Origin: Glycomyces buryatensis
GTDB lineage: Bacteria > Actinomycetota > Actinomycetes > Mycobacteriales > Micromonosporaceae
Reading direction: 5' to 3'
NCBI RefSeq assembly: GCF_004912275.1
Contig: NZ_STGY01000056.1
Location: 129,782-193,781 of the forward strand
Length of the DNA stretch: 64,000 nt
The notes beneath the pieces were generated by a model. It ran no database searches. It was not told the DNA's origin and saw only the letters and a program-made list of their open reading frames with translations. A program made the position numbers and the translations under genes. Below are positions 25,582 through 33,603 of the stretch, piece after piece; position 1 is the stretch's first letter; each line of letters starts with the position of its first letter.

Positions 25582-25666
25582 CCCGGCTGGCGGGAAGGGT
25601 CCGACGGGGTAATTTCATGGCTCGCAGGCTTTGCCAAGAATGCTGAGTCTATGGCATCCGCAGTGA

Positions 25667-26287
25667 CTACAGGTATTGACCGGGATGGTGATCGTGATCG
25701 TCACCGCGCGCGGCGCGCTCGGCCATGACAGCCCGGAGCTGCGGCGGAAGGTCTTCGGTGCCGGCCGGCAGCGCCTTCATCTCGCCCGAACGCATCTGAT
25801 CGAGCTGAAGCCGCGCCGCCATCTGCTGCGCCACCAAGGAGGCCTGGATGCCGTGGAAGAGCCCCTCGAGCCAGCCGACCAGCTGCGCCTGCGCGATCCG
25901 CAGTTCCGCTTCGGTCGGGATCTCGTCGGTGCTGAACGGCAGTGACAGCCGCTCCAGCTCGTCACGCAGCTCGGGAGCCAGGCCCGATTCGAGTTCGGCG
26001 ATGGAGCGGGCGTGGATGTCGGCCAGGCGCTGGCGGCCCTTGTCGTCGAGTTCGGCGGCGCGGACCTCCTCGAGCAGCTGCTTGATCATCGAGCCGACGC
26101 GCATGACCTTGGCGGGTTCGGAGACCATCTTCGCGGGGTCGGATTCGTAGCGCTCAGGCTGCGGCCGCTCGGACGATTCCTCGTCATCGGCGGAGACGGG
26201 GTTTCCATCGGCGTCGACAATGAGCAGGTCGTCCTCGGACTCCTGCTCTTTTCGCTGGTCGCGTTCGGACTTGCTGTGATCGCTCAT
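25667..26287 (-). CDS. bpa: Bacterial proteasome activator Bpa
   Basis: ATP-independent activator that docks on the 20S proteasome and feeds unfolded proteins into it. 206 aa: a disordered acidic N-terminus (about 55 residues), then a helical core (VMRVGSMIKQLLEEVRAAELDD, AQLVGWLEGLFHGIQASLVAQQ) matching mycobacterial Bpa (Rv3780), and the C-terminal GQYL tail needed to bind the proteasome alpha ring. ATG 26287 (MSDHSK) is chosen over the long open frame. It implies that this organism has a 20S proteasome. Confidence 0.92.
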   Translation of the reverse strand: MSDHSKSERDQRKEQESEDDLLIVDADGNPVSADDEESSERPQPERYESDPAKMVSEPAKVMRVGSMIKQLLEEVRAAELDDKGRQRLADIHARSIAELESGLAPELRDELERLSLPFSTDEIPTEAELRIAQAQLVGWLEGLFHGIQASLVAQQMAARLQLDQMRSGEMKALPAGTEDLPPQLRAVMAERAARGDDHDHHPGQYL

Positions 26288-26612
26288 CGTCGGACGTGTC
26301 CCCACGGTCTCGGTGTTCGGTCGGTTCCCTCTACCCGAGCCTAACGCGGAAAGAAGGACGGGTTGTTCCCGCCGCTGATGGACGGGTTCGCAGCAGTCGA
26401 ATCTCCCGTGGGCCGCACCTGAGGACGGCAAAAAGGCCCGGTGGCCAAGGCCACCGAGCCATTCTGTGCACCTTGCAACGGCCTATTTGAACCCGTCACC
26501 GCAGGTCACGGCCCTGGTTTCGCGCCTATCGGCGGTATTGGCGGCCCCGCCCGAGAAACCGGCCGTACCGGGCCCGGCCGTGACTCGTCTAGATGACTCT
26601 CATACGGCAGTC
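26288..26612. other. Intergenic region at the left edge of the accessory island
   Basis: No gene is seen. It contains the minus-strand terminator at 26431-26461, which insulates the bpa promoter from upstream minus-strand transcription. No copy of the tRNA-Leu 3' end from the far island end is visible here. Confidence 0.5.
26431..26461 (-). terminator. Minus-strand rho-independent terminator
   Basis: CGGTGGCC/GGCCACCG plus an outer GGC/GCC pair form the stem; the minus-strand transcript then reads GGCCTTTTTGCC, giving a U-run. It would end transcripts coming from 27655-26784. Confidence 0.75.
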
Positions 26613-26777
26613 ATGGCAGGCCCCACACGTCCGTGGCGACTCTACGACCGCCTGACCTCCGAAGACATCGGCACGATCGTTCGCGAACATGCGGGTGGGA
26701 CCTTCCAGAAGGAGTTGGCAGCCCGGTTCGCCATCAGCGTCAGCAGTGTGCAGCGGGTACTCCGCGACCATGGCTGA
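26613..26777 (+). CDS. Small HTH protein (recombinase-tail-like)
   Basis: 54 residues. Most of it is a single helix-turn-helix: TSEDIGTIVREHAGGTFQKELAARFAISVSSVQRVLRDHG is split as two helices plus recognition helix SVSSVQRVL, resembling the C-terminal HTH of resolvases and transposases. It could be a stand-alone DNA-binding protein or the surviving tail of a recombinase gene. Open frame continues upstream to 26466 without a better start. It faces the hypothetical gene at 26784 with six bases between stops. Confidence 0.55.
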   Translation: MAGPTRPWRLYDRLTSEDIGTIVREHAGGTFQKELAARFAISVSSVQRVLRDHG

Positions 26778-26783
26778 CCGAGG

Positions 26784-27347
26784 TCACTCCTGCGGAAAGA
26801 GCGCGCGGACGACCTCACGACGCTCGCGCCAAAACTCGGTCGCGGTGCTGATAATCGCCCGCTGGTGGTCGGTCTCCTCAGCCCAAGCGGCGTGGTGCGA
26901 GTTCGCCACCAGCGCAGGGGACTGCCGGTCGCCGAAGACGACGTGACCGATGACGTTCGGGTCCAGGTGGCGGAAACGGACCTGAATGTGATCAGAGAGC
27001 GAGGTCCACACGAAGTCGACCGTCGCTCCGTCGATCTGGGCCTCCCCGATCGGGATGAGCGCCGAGTTCGCCTCCCGGGGCTGGATGAGCCCTGAAGCAA
27101 GGGCGTCAACCCACACCAGGGTAAGGGCAACCTTGAACCCTTGGCGCAGCTCCGGCGACCATTCCGCTCGGTAGAGGCAGAGCCTCGACGCGGGTGAATC
27201 GAGTTCGGTCACGTACCCCAATGCCAGGTGCGGTGCAGGATAGGTCCGTTCAAGCCATGCGGTCGAGGTGGTTCCTGCGGGCTCGGCGGTGACTTCGACG
27301 GTGCGGTGCTCCAAGTGGAGCTCCCCGATTCGGATGCGGTCGCTCAT
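26784..27347 (-). CDS. Hypothetical protein, paired with 27344-27655
   Basis: 187 residues, soluble, acidic/mixed; I do not recognise it. It has a beta-rich first half (IRIGELHLEHRTVEVTAEPAG) and a helical C-terminus with WRERREVVRALF. ATG 27347 overlaps the upstream stop by four bases, so it is translated with the 103-residue protein. Context (next to XRE/DUF397 genes, inside an island) would allow a toxin-antitoxin or immunity role but nothing in the sequence proves it. Confidence 0.65.
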   Translation of the reverse strand: MSDRIRIGELHLEHRTVEVTAEPAGTTSTAWLERTYPAPHLALGYVTELDSPASRLCLYRAEWSPELRQGFKVALTLVWVDALASGLIQPREANSALIPIGEAQIDGATVDFVWTSLSDHIQVRFRHLDPNVIGHVVFGDRQSPALVANSHHAAWAEETDHQRAIISTATEFWRERREVVRALFPQE

Positions 27348-27655
27348 GCCGCCGGGCTCTTCCAACCAGCGGCATTGACCGCGTTGAACCGCTCTACCGC
27401 CGCTGCGAGAAGTTCAGCGCAAAGCTCGTTCGCCCAACCGGACTGCTGGGAGTTGATGAACATCCGGCTGTTCTGGATCGGCGAAACCAGTCCGACCGCG
27501 ATACCGACGTCCTTCGGCTCCGGCTCATCGGTCTGTACGACTACGCGCCCGGTGGTCAGGTTGGCCCACAACTGAAGCCGCCTCCCCGCCACTTCGGCCT
27601 TGCCCCAGTCGCGGTCCTCGGTGATCACCGGCGAGTACTTGATCGATCGACTCAC
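27344..27655 (-). CDS. Hypothetical protein, first gene of a two-gene operon
   Basis: 103 residues, not recognised. Seen: a beta-rich segment (GRRLQLWANLTTGRVVVQTDE) and a C-terminal helix (WANELCAELLAAAVERFNAVN). GTG 27655 is chosen because AGGGGG lies just upstream; the frame is open further to 27748. It is divergent from the XRE gene, sharing about 250 bp of regulatory DNA with an inverted repeat. Confidence 0.62.
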   Translation of the reverse strand: MSRSIKYSPVITEDRDWGKAEVAGRRLQLWANLTTGRVVVQTDEPEPKDVGIAVGLVSPIQNSRMFINSQQSGWANELCAELLAAAVERFNAVNAAGWKSPAA

Positions 27656-27818
27656 TTGTCCCCCTAGCGGTTCAGTTTGGGTGTAGCGGGCGCGGGAAGG
27701 GCTCCACCTTGCTCGCTTCCCGCGCCCTGTCGGGCCAACCGAGACCAACGTATGCCGTGGTCAAGCGATCCTCATAGGAGAACGTTCAAGCCGATGCCGA
27801 TGCGCCGACGAAATGCGT

Positions 27819-27847
27819 GTCTCATTTCGCGCCAACGGAAATGAGAC
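27819..27847. promoter_or_regulatory. Inverted repeat upstream of the XRE gene
   Basis: GTCTCATTTC and GAAATGAGAC are 10-bp inverted arms separated by nine bases, 62 bp before the XRE start and in the divergent promoter region. A candidate operator for the adjacent XRE regulator. Confidence 0.55.
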
Positions 27848-27908
27848 GGGAAAATTCACCACGAAAGTGGACTACCCACACGGGCCGATCACGGGTGATG
27901 ATGGACCC

Positions 27909-28751
27909 ATGAACACACCGTCACTGGCGCTATGGCGCATCGGGGGCATCATGCGGGGGCTCCGCGAGGACCGCGGCTATACCCTCCGCCAAGCCGCGAA
28001 GATCCTTGGCACCAACAAGGACCGGCTCGATCGCGTCGAGTCGGCCAAGAACCAACGCTGCGACCCGGGCACTGTCACGGGCTGGGCCTTCAAATACGGG
28101 GCCGATGAGAAGGTCATCAACGACCTCGATGCGCTCGCGATGCAAACCCTCGACGCCGACGCCCGGGGCTGGGAGGAAGTCTTCACCACCACCCCGAAGT
28201 GGTTCACGGCCTTCCTGAGCCTGGAGGCCGAAGCTATCGCGATGTACTCCTACGACACCGCCTACATCCCCGGCCTGCTCCAGATCCGCGCCTACATGGA
28301 AGCGGTCCTCGCCGCGGATCCGTTCCGTACTCTCGATGAGGTGGAGGAGACCATACGCCTGCGACTGCTGCGGCAGGACTCGGTGTTCAGCCGCCCGCCC
28401 GGCAAGATCGCCAGGATGCGGTTCGTACTCGACGAGGCGTGTCTTCTGCGGATCCGGCATGAGCCCTGGTACGAGGAGCAACTTCAGCGGCTCCGCGAGC
28501 TCGACGCGCTGGGGCCGGTCGAGATCTACATCCTCCCAATGGATCGGGGAATCCACGCCGGGATGAAGGGCGCTTTCATGATCATGTCTTTCGACGGGGC
28601 CTACAGCCCCGAGGTGGTCTACCTGGAGTCGGAGTACGGGGCCCGGTACATTGACGAGCGCCGGGCTGTGGCCCGATTCCGCGAGGTATCCTCGATCACG
28701 CTGGCGCAAGTCGTGCGGATCGAGGAGTACCTGAGCAATGTTGAGTCGTAA
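27909..28751 (+). CDS. XRE-family regulator with DUF5753 domain
   Basis: 280 residues. N-terminal Cro/C1 HTH (LREDRGYTLRQAAKILGTNKDRLDRVES), then the DUF5753 ligand/sensor domain seen from AIAMYSYDTAYIPGLLQ through EIYILPMDRGIHAG to the C-terminus. This architecture is widespread in Streptomyces-like bacteria, always beside DUF397 proteins, as in the whiJ-type developmental loci. ATG 27909 is preferred; the upstream frame lacks a ribosome site. Its stop overlaps the DUF397 start. Confidence 0.92.
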   Translation: MNTPSLALWRIGGIMRGLREDRGYTLRQAAKILGTNKDRLDRVESAKNQRCDPGTVTGWAFKYGADEKVINDLDALAMQTLDADARGWEEVFTTTPKWFTAFLSLEAEAIAMYSYDTAYIPGLLQIRAYMEAVLAADPFRTLDEVEETIRLRLLRQDSVFSRPPGKIARMRFVLDEACLLRIRHEPWYEEQLQRLRELDALGPVEIYILPMDRGIHAGMKGAFMIMSFDGAYSPEVVYLESEYGARYIDERRAVARFREVSSITLAQVVRIEEYLSNVES

Positions 28752-28917
28752 CTGGAAGAAGTCCACTCGCAGTGGGTCCCAAGGCAACTGCGTTGAACTT
28801 CGCCTCGGCGACGAATCCGTCCAGGTCCGCGACTCCAAGCTCGGCGACGCCTCACCAATTCTCAGCCTCGACCCGGCCTCGTACGCAATGCTGATCGAGG
28901 ACCTCAAGCGCCGCTAG
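28738..28917 (+). CDS. DUF397 domain protein
   Basis: 59 residues. Diagnostic features are NWKKSTRSGSQGNCVELRL, then VQVRDSKLGD and a C-terminal LSLDPASYAMLIEDL. ATG 28738 overlaps the XRE gene by 14 bases, so the two are translated together. DUF397 proteins are thought to act as partners of the XRE/DUF5753 regulators. Confidence 0.9.
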   Translation: MLSRNWKKSTRSGSQGNCVELRLGDESVQVRDSKLGDASPILSLDPASYAMLIEDLKRR

Positions 28918-28957
28918 CCGACCGGGCCGGTCGTCGCCAAGGACTGGCACGGGCCTT

Positions 28958-29173
28958 CTACTCCGCGTAGCAGTGCTCGCAGGGTGCCAGGCCTTTGTCC
29001 TCGGCGGCTTCGCGATGCACTTGCTGGATGTCGTGCAGATTCTTGCCTTGCTGAGCCGCACGCCGCTGACCCTTGTGAAGCCAGGCGCATTCGTCGGTCC
29101 GATGGTAGGCACTGCCGCCCGCGGTGCGGTACACCCTGACGATGCGCGGACGGTGGGCTTCGTTGTCAGTCAT
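28958..29173 (-). CDS. Small cysteine/histidine protein, possible zinc binder
   Basis: 71 residues, not recognised. Cys and His residues are arranged as YHRTDECAWLH and, at the C-terminus, PCEHCYAE, which could bind one zinc. GGAGG lies four bases before ATG 29173. Single gene, convergent with the DUF397 gene. Confidence 0.65.
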   Translation of the reverse strand: MTDNEAHRPRIVRVYRTAGGSAYHRTDECAWLHKGQRRAAQQGKNLHDIQQVHREAAEDKGLAPCEHCYAE

Positions 29174-29361
29174 GGATCCTCCGAAGGGTACGAGTTGGCG
29201 ATCACGATACCGGAGGCAGGAGCGATCATTTCACCTGGTCAGAGGCATGTACTCAGGTATTTGGAGGTAGTCTCAGGCCGATCGCCCCGAAACCGCGAAG
29301 CAGATTCCGAAGCTCTCAGACAGTGCGGCAGCAGTGCGCAGTCGGACCCCGAGAATGAAGT

Positions 29362-29682
29362 TCAACTGAAGTAGCCGGAATCGGGCTGTTTGAAAACGAA
29401 CTCGTGAGGGGAGACGGCAATCTCGGCGAACCGCTCCGCAGTGAACGCGGGCCCTTCCGGGGCCGGACCCAAGAAGATGTTGAACTCCAGTTCCCGGTAA
29501 ACCGTGCCGGTGGGCTGGCCAACGTTGCAGCTCTTGCTCAGTCCTTGCACGTCGAAGGCGATTCCGTCCAGGTAGAACCCGCCAGGGACCCCGGCGGCGA
29601 ACTCCTCGCACAGCTCGGTGTCCCAGAACAGCTTCTCCTCGTACGGCAGCTGGTCGGTGTCTTCGGTGCAGGCCGCCTCCAA
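29362..29682 (-). CDS. Hypothetical acidic protein, start unclear
   Basis: 106 residues from a TTG, unrecognised: EEKLFWDTELCEEFAAGVPGGF, then YRELEFNIFLGP and AERFAEIAVSPHEF. Codon use and composition look coding. No ribosome site or ATG is near; in the same frame an ATG-ATG pair 21-22 codons upstream is followed by an in-frame TGA (at about 29711), so the 5' end may be decayed. It could be the last gene of the type VII-linked operon or its remnant. Confidence 0.5.
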   Translation of the reverse strand: MEAACTEDTDQLPYEEKLFWDTELCEEFAAGVPGGFYLDGIAFDVQGLSKSCNVGQPTGTVYRELEFNIFLGPAPEGPAFTAERFAEIAVSPHEFVFKQPDSGYFS

Positions 29683-29803
29683 CAGGAGACAGGCGTCCGC
29701 TGCGGCCCCTCATCTGGGAACATGTCGGATTGATCGCATCATCAGTTCCTATCCATCACCGAGCTTTCATCGGCACAGTCGGCCCGGACCTCCGCGAGAC
29801 CAA

Positions 29804-30286
29804 TCACGGTGCCGTCCTGGACGTATGCGGTTCCTTGTGGTCAGGCCGGCACCATCGCCTGATCGACGGGACGAAGAGCAGAGCGACGAACGGCAGATTG
29901 AACACCAGCAAGGTGGTTGCGAGCGAGCCTGCTCCGTAGCTGGTGCCGCCGTATACGGCCGGGACGACGATCCCGATCAGCAGGTGGAAGACCAGCGAGA
30001 GGACCCAGGCGACGATATTGCCACGCCATATCCCGAAGGCGCACAAGAGACTGATCAGCAGTCCGGCGCCGGAGGCGCCGACGAAGAGGTACACGAGCCC
30101 GGCCCAGTCGGTACACGAGGTGCCGCAACCTGCTTCGCCCCAGGCGACGAGGCTGGCGATGAACGGCAATGTCGCCTTCACCGTCAGCGATATGGAGTAC
30201 AGCACCGCCATCGCGGGCGGGCCGCTACTGAATTTGCTGATGATCTGCTGGCGCTCGGCGCGCTGGGCCTCGTTCATCGGCTCCAT
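29804..30286 (-). CDS. Four-helix membrane protein of the type VII-linked operon
   Basis: 160 residues with four predicted membrane helices (PAMAVLYSISLTVKATLPFI, LVYLFVGASGAGLLISLLC, IVAWVLSLVFHLLIGIVV, LLVFNLPFVALLFV). A CGTSC pair lies in the first outside loop. It follows the lipoprotein gene by 14 bp in the same direction. No family is recognised; its position would suit an immunity or export accessory role (inference). Confidence 0.7.
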   Translation of the reverse strand: MEPMNEAQRAERQQIISKFSSGPPAMAVLYSISLTVKATLPFIASLVAWGEAGCGTSCTDWAGLVYLFVGASGAGLLISLLCAFGIWRGNIVAWVLSLVFHLLIGIVVPAVYGGTSYGAGSLATTLLVFNLPFVALLFVPSIRRWCRPDHKEPHTSRTAP

Positions 30287-30300
30287 CCCATGGCCGCCCG

Positions 30301-31038
30301 TCAGACGGAGGACGACGGGTCGAAGGCTGCGCGACGAGCGCCATCCGACTGGAAAGGGACAGTCGCTGGCTGCGTTCCTTCGAACGGTGCGATCGCGTCG
30401 GCAGACTCTTCCTCTCCCGGATAAACCATGCCTATGGAATCGCAGAATTTGGTTGCGCGATCGTTCTCCCTGGTGACTCCGCCCAGGGGGAGAGGGCAGG
30501 GGGGATTCCCGCCATCCTCGGTGGCCTTGATACAGCCGGATTGAATGTGGAACACCACGTAGCCAGCGGCCCAGTACCAGTAGTTGATGCCGTCAGGACG
30601 CTGTGCTTCGATGGAGTAGTAGGGCGGGTCTTCCCCGCGTTGTTCGTCTCGGTGAACGTTGTACTCGCTGGCATTCCACTTTTCACGAAGCAGGTCGACA
30701 TAGGTTTCGCGGACCAATTGATCTTGCGAGACTTCCTCGCTGAATTTGTAGGTCAGGTCGAGCTGAACATACTCGGTGCCGTTCTCGCCGTATTGCTCGC
30801 AGTTGGTGACCATCATCGTTCTGACGTCGAAACCTGGAAAGTCCGGGAGGTCTGCAATGGCTTCTGCGGCGGCGTCTTCTAGACGCTGCCAGGCAGTCGT
30901 CTGGTCGAACTCTCGCTCTGGCGGGTACTGGACTTCTCGTTCCGAGGGCATGCAGGCTCCGGTGAGGGTGACGACAGCAAGGGCGGCAACAACTTGGATG
31001 ATGCTGCCGCGCAGTGATCTAGAGGTTCTGATCGTCAT
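30301..31038 (-). CDS. Secreted lipoprotein next to DUF1023 hydrolase
   Basis: 245 residues. Signal peptide with hydrophobic core IIQVVAALAVVTL and lipobox LTGAC (lipidated Cys 29). The mature part is acidic, has two further cysteines at NCEQYG and GCIKAT, and no known domain. It starts three bases after the hydrolase stop. By analogy with staphylococcal lipase effector TslA and its lipoprotein antidote TilA, it is a candidate immunity protein; sequence similarity is not claimed. Confidence 0.8.
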   Translation of the reverse strand: MTIRTSRSLRGSIIQVVAALAVVTLTGACMPSEREVQYPPEREFDQTTAWQRLEDAAAEAIADLPDFPGFDVRTMMVTNCEQYGENGTEYVQLDLTYKFSEEVSQDQLVRETYVDLLREKWNASEYNVHRDEQRGEDPPYYSIEAQRPDGINYWYWAAGYVVFHIQSGCIKATEDGGNPPCPLPLGGVTRENDRATKFCDSIGMVYPGEEESADAIAPFEGTQPATVPFQSDGARRAAFDPSSSV

Positions 31039-31041
31039 TGA

Positions 31042-32823
31042 TTAGCTCTCCTCCACGGGTTGGAGGCGGTCTGGCTGGTCAGTGATGATGTACGCCATGT
31101 TCTCCAGTGCCACGTTCTCTGGGATGAAGTACCCGCCGTGGATGTCCGAGCCGTCTGTCGACTCGTTTCCTTTGGAGTCCAAGGATTCACTGGAGAACTG
31201 GGTGGCCCCGTAGTCCTCGTGCAGCGGATTGGCCTCCCCATGCCACGCGTAGGCGCCGTCGCCGTCCGAGTCCCTTCCTTGCTCAGTCTGCGTGATTCCG
31301 TCCAAAGTGGCCTCGACCCAACTGTAGTCATCGGTCGATGCGAGAATGCCGTCGTCTTCAGCGGTGGTGACATAGACGTTTTCGGCGCCGATTCCCAGTT
31401 CATCGGCATGAGCGGTGTCGAGGCCGGGGGATGCCACGGCGATGATCTTGTCGGCGTCGACCCCGTGCTCGGCTGCGGTGTGGCCTATGACCGTGGTACC
31501 GTAGGAGTGTCCGACCAGTGTGGTGTGTCCGTCCCCGTTCGTGTGAGTGGCGCTGAGCCCCTCGGTGAAGCTTGAGAGCGTCGAACCCGCCTGCTCCGCG
31601 TACTCCATTGAGAAGGCGTCGTACTTGACCTCATCGGGTGCGTCGTAGTCGAGCCAGGCGATCGCGGCGGTCTCCTGTCCTGAAGCGACATCGTTCGAAG
31701 CGGCGGCGAGGGCCTCAGCTCGGTCGATCTCGTTGCCGAATCCGTCGAGTTCGGCGGTGGTCCCGGGCACGTACACGGCGGTGTTGTCGGCCGTGTCGGG
31801 GTTGCCGACTGACACGATGGCTCTGCCGTCCTCAGCCGAGTCGTATCCGATCAGGTAGTACTCCTGGCCGGTCGAGGCCTGACCGGTGATCGCGTCCTGC
31901 AAGCTCATCAACGAGTCGCGTTGGTCCCGTTCCGATTGCAGGGCTTCGAGCTGTTCCTGCAACGCTTCGTACTCTGGGCTGTAGCCCGACGATCGGCCCC
32001 GGTTGAGCCAGTCGGTGCCGTCCGCTTCCATCGCTGCCATCTGCGCCTCGATGTCGGCGATGTCTCCGTCGAGGGTGGGGTTGAAGCGGTCGAGCTCTGC
32101 GTCAAGCAGATCGCGGTTGGCGGCATCGCGTGTATCGGTGGGGATGCCGTCGAGTCCGGCGATGAGGGCCGGGTCACCTTCGAGAATTCCGAGGCGTTCG
32201 GCCTCGGTGAGCCCGTTCCACCAGTCGGTGATCGCTTCGGGGGAGGCACCGGAGTCGATGAGTTCTTGGAGCTCGCCGGCCTCGTCGCTGGCATCGGCGG
32301 CCATGGCGAGGCGTTCGGACTCGCTGAAGGTCTCGGCCCAGGTGCCGATAGCGGCCTTGAGCGCCTCATCGGCTTCGGTCGCCCGGTCCAAGGCGGCAGC
32401 GATGCGCGAACTCAGTCCCTCGGCGTAGTAAACGTTGTCGGTTCCGGTGGACGTGTCGGGGATGACAGAACCCGTGTCAGTCAGGGTGACTTTCTCGCGG
32501 TCGGTCTCTGCGATCACGTCGTTCAGGTCCGTTTGTGCGCCTTCGAACTCCTCGACCGCGTCGGTAATTGCGACCGAAACCCGTCGGGCCGCTGCGGAAC
32601 GTTCGTCCAATGCGAGGACGGCATCGCGGACACGCTCGCGAGCTCCTTCCCCAGATTCGCCGTCCCAGTTGTCGATGCCGAACGCGGAGCCGTCCTTGGC
32701 TTTCAGGTCGACCAGCGTCGCTGCCTGTTCCTCAAGGGCTCCATACAGTTTCATCCAAGCTTCGCCGCTCGCTTCGGGCGCGCCGAAGTCGGCTTCCAGC
32801 AGAGTGTTGTAGGTGATGGTCAT
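31042..32823 (-). CDS. WXG-like/DUF1023 alpha-beta hydrolase, putative type VII effector
   Basis: 593 residues. The N-terminal 110 residues are helical with a WDG turn at 53-55, as in WXG100-type secretion domains. A long helical/charged middle follows (about 110-320). The C-terminal 270 residues are a DUF1023 alpha/beta hydrolase: nucleophile elbow LVGHSYGTTV (Ser near 441), AEDDG, and HGGYF near the end as the likely catalytic His. It lies three bases from a WXG100-like gene and three bases from a lipoprotein gene. The fusion looks like a secreted lipase/esterase effector; the substrate is unknown. Confidence 0.8.
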   Translation of the reverse strand: MTITYNTLLEADFGAPEASGEAWMKLYGALEEQAATLVDLKAKDGSAFGIDNWDGESGEGARERVRDAVLALDERSAAARRVSVAITDAVEEFEGAQTDLNDVIAETDREKVTLTDTGSVIPDTSTGTDNVYYAEGLSSRIAAALDRATEADEALKAAIGTWAETFSESERLAMAADASDEAGELQELIDSGASPEAITDWWNGLTEAERLGILEGDPALIAGLDGIPTDTRDAANRDLLDAELDRFNPTLDGDIADIEAQMAAMEADGTDWLNRGRSSGYSPEYEALQEQLEALQSERDQRDSLMSLQDAITGQASTGQEYYLIGYDSAEDGRAIVSVGNPDTADNTAVYVPGTTAELDGFGNEIDRAEALAAASNDVASGQETAAIAWLDYDAPDEVKYDAFSMEYAEQAGSTLSSFTEGLSATHTNGDGHTTLVGHSYGTTVIGHTAAEHGVDADKIIAVASPGLDTAHADELGIGAENVYVTTAEDDGILASTDDYSWVEATLDGITQTEQGRDSDGDGAYAWHGEANPLHEDYGATQFSSESLDSKGNESTDGSDIHGGYFIPENVALENMAYIITDQPDRLQPVEES

Positions 32824-32826
32824 CGG

Positions 32827-33237
32827 TTACGCCACCGCCACGCTCTCGCCGTTGACGGGCATCTGTGTCGATGGGTCCGGGGCGGGGCGTTCCGGGGCTG
32901 GAGCGGTGCGCCCGTCAGGGAAGTACGAATCAGCGTACTGGTCGAACGCCGAGGAGATGTCTCCGTCGGCCTCGGCGCTGGTCTCGGCGGATATGGCGGC
33001 GGACATCGCCAGATCCTCGATGTCGGCACGGTGCACCGCGATGTAGTCCGTCTCCCAGACTTGCACGGCCTGAACGCATTCGGCGATCCCGACGAACTCG
33101 ACCGCCTCGGCACTGCCTTCGAGAGGACTTGATTCCTGTACCAGCGTGTTCATCGCTTCGTAGATGGCTTCGGAGGCGGCGAACATTGCTTCGGCTCCTG
33201 CGCGCACCGCTTCGGGTTCGATGTTGAATTCACTCAC
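32827..33237 (-). CDS. WXG100/EspC-like small secreted protein
   Basis: 136 residues. Two amphipathic helices (VRAGAEAMFAASEAIYEAMNTL and a second through AVQVWETDYIAVHRADIEDL) with a short turn, followed by a Pro-rich tail. This is the size and helical layout of EspC/WXG100 substrates, but the central motif is not a clean WXG. GTG 33237 has AGGAG six bases upstream. Probably the secretion partner or chaperone of the hydrolase encoded next. Confidence 0.68.
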   Translation of the reverse strand: MSEFNIEPEAVRAGAEAMFAASEAIYEAMNTLVQESSPLEGSAEAVEFVGIAECVQAVQVWETDYIAVHRADIEDLAMSAAISAETSAEADGDISSAFDQYADSYFPDGRTAPAPERPAPDPSTQMPVNGESVAVA

Positions 33238-33312
33238 CTTGAGCTCCTGTGCAAGCGATGCCGCAGAGGATTCGCGGCCGTGGGTGTCTTGGAGTGCGGG
33301 GCATGGTGTCGC

Positions 33313-33603
33313 TCAACGCGATTCCTCCTCGGGGGCCTTTGGAGTAGTGGGTTTGGAGGTGGCCTGGTTGTAGAGGGTCTTGATGGCGGCCTCGACGTGG
33401 GCCATGCCGTCCTCGCTCTCAGCTCCCATGTGGTCGATGTCGACCGTGCAGGTGCCGTCGGGGTCGAGCGTGAGACGGAGCAGGCCATCGGAGGTGGTCT
33501 GGTCGAAGCGCTTCGCCGCGGCCGGGGCGGGAGCGCCTTGGGCGAGAACACCGAGAAGATGGCGCATACCCGGCCCCTCGTGCAGCTTGGACTCATCATT
33601 CAT
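33313..33603 (-). CDS. YbaB/EbfC-like protein
   Basis: 96 residues. A beta-hairpin core (SDGLLRLTLDPDGTCTVDIDH) with flanking helices resembles the YbaB/EbfC fold, forms of which (EspL) occur in mycobacterial ESX loci. ATG 33603 overlaps the upstream gene by eight bases. Assignment rests on pattern only. Confidence 0.6.
   Translation of the reverse strand: MNDESKLHEGPGMRHLLGVLAQGAPAPAAAKRFDQTTSDGLLRLTLDPDGTCTVDIDHMGAESEDGMAHVEAAIKTLYNQATSKPTTPKAPEEESR

Noticed and set aside
26466-26777. 103-codon version of the small HTH protein
   Set aside because: The first 49 codons look non-coding and overlap sequence next to a terminator; only the part from 26613 is supported.
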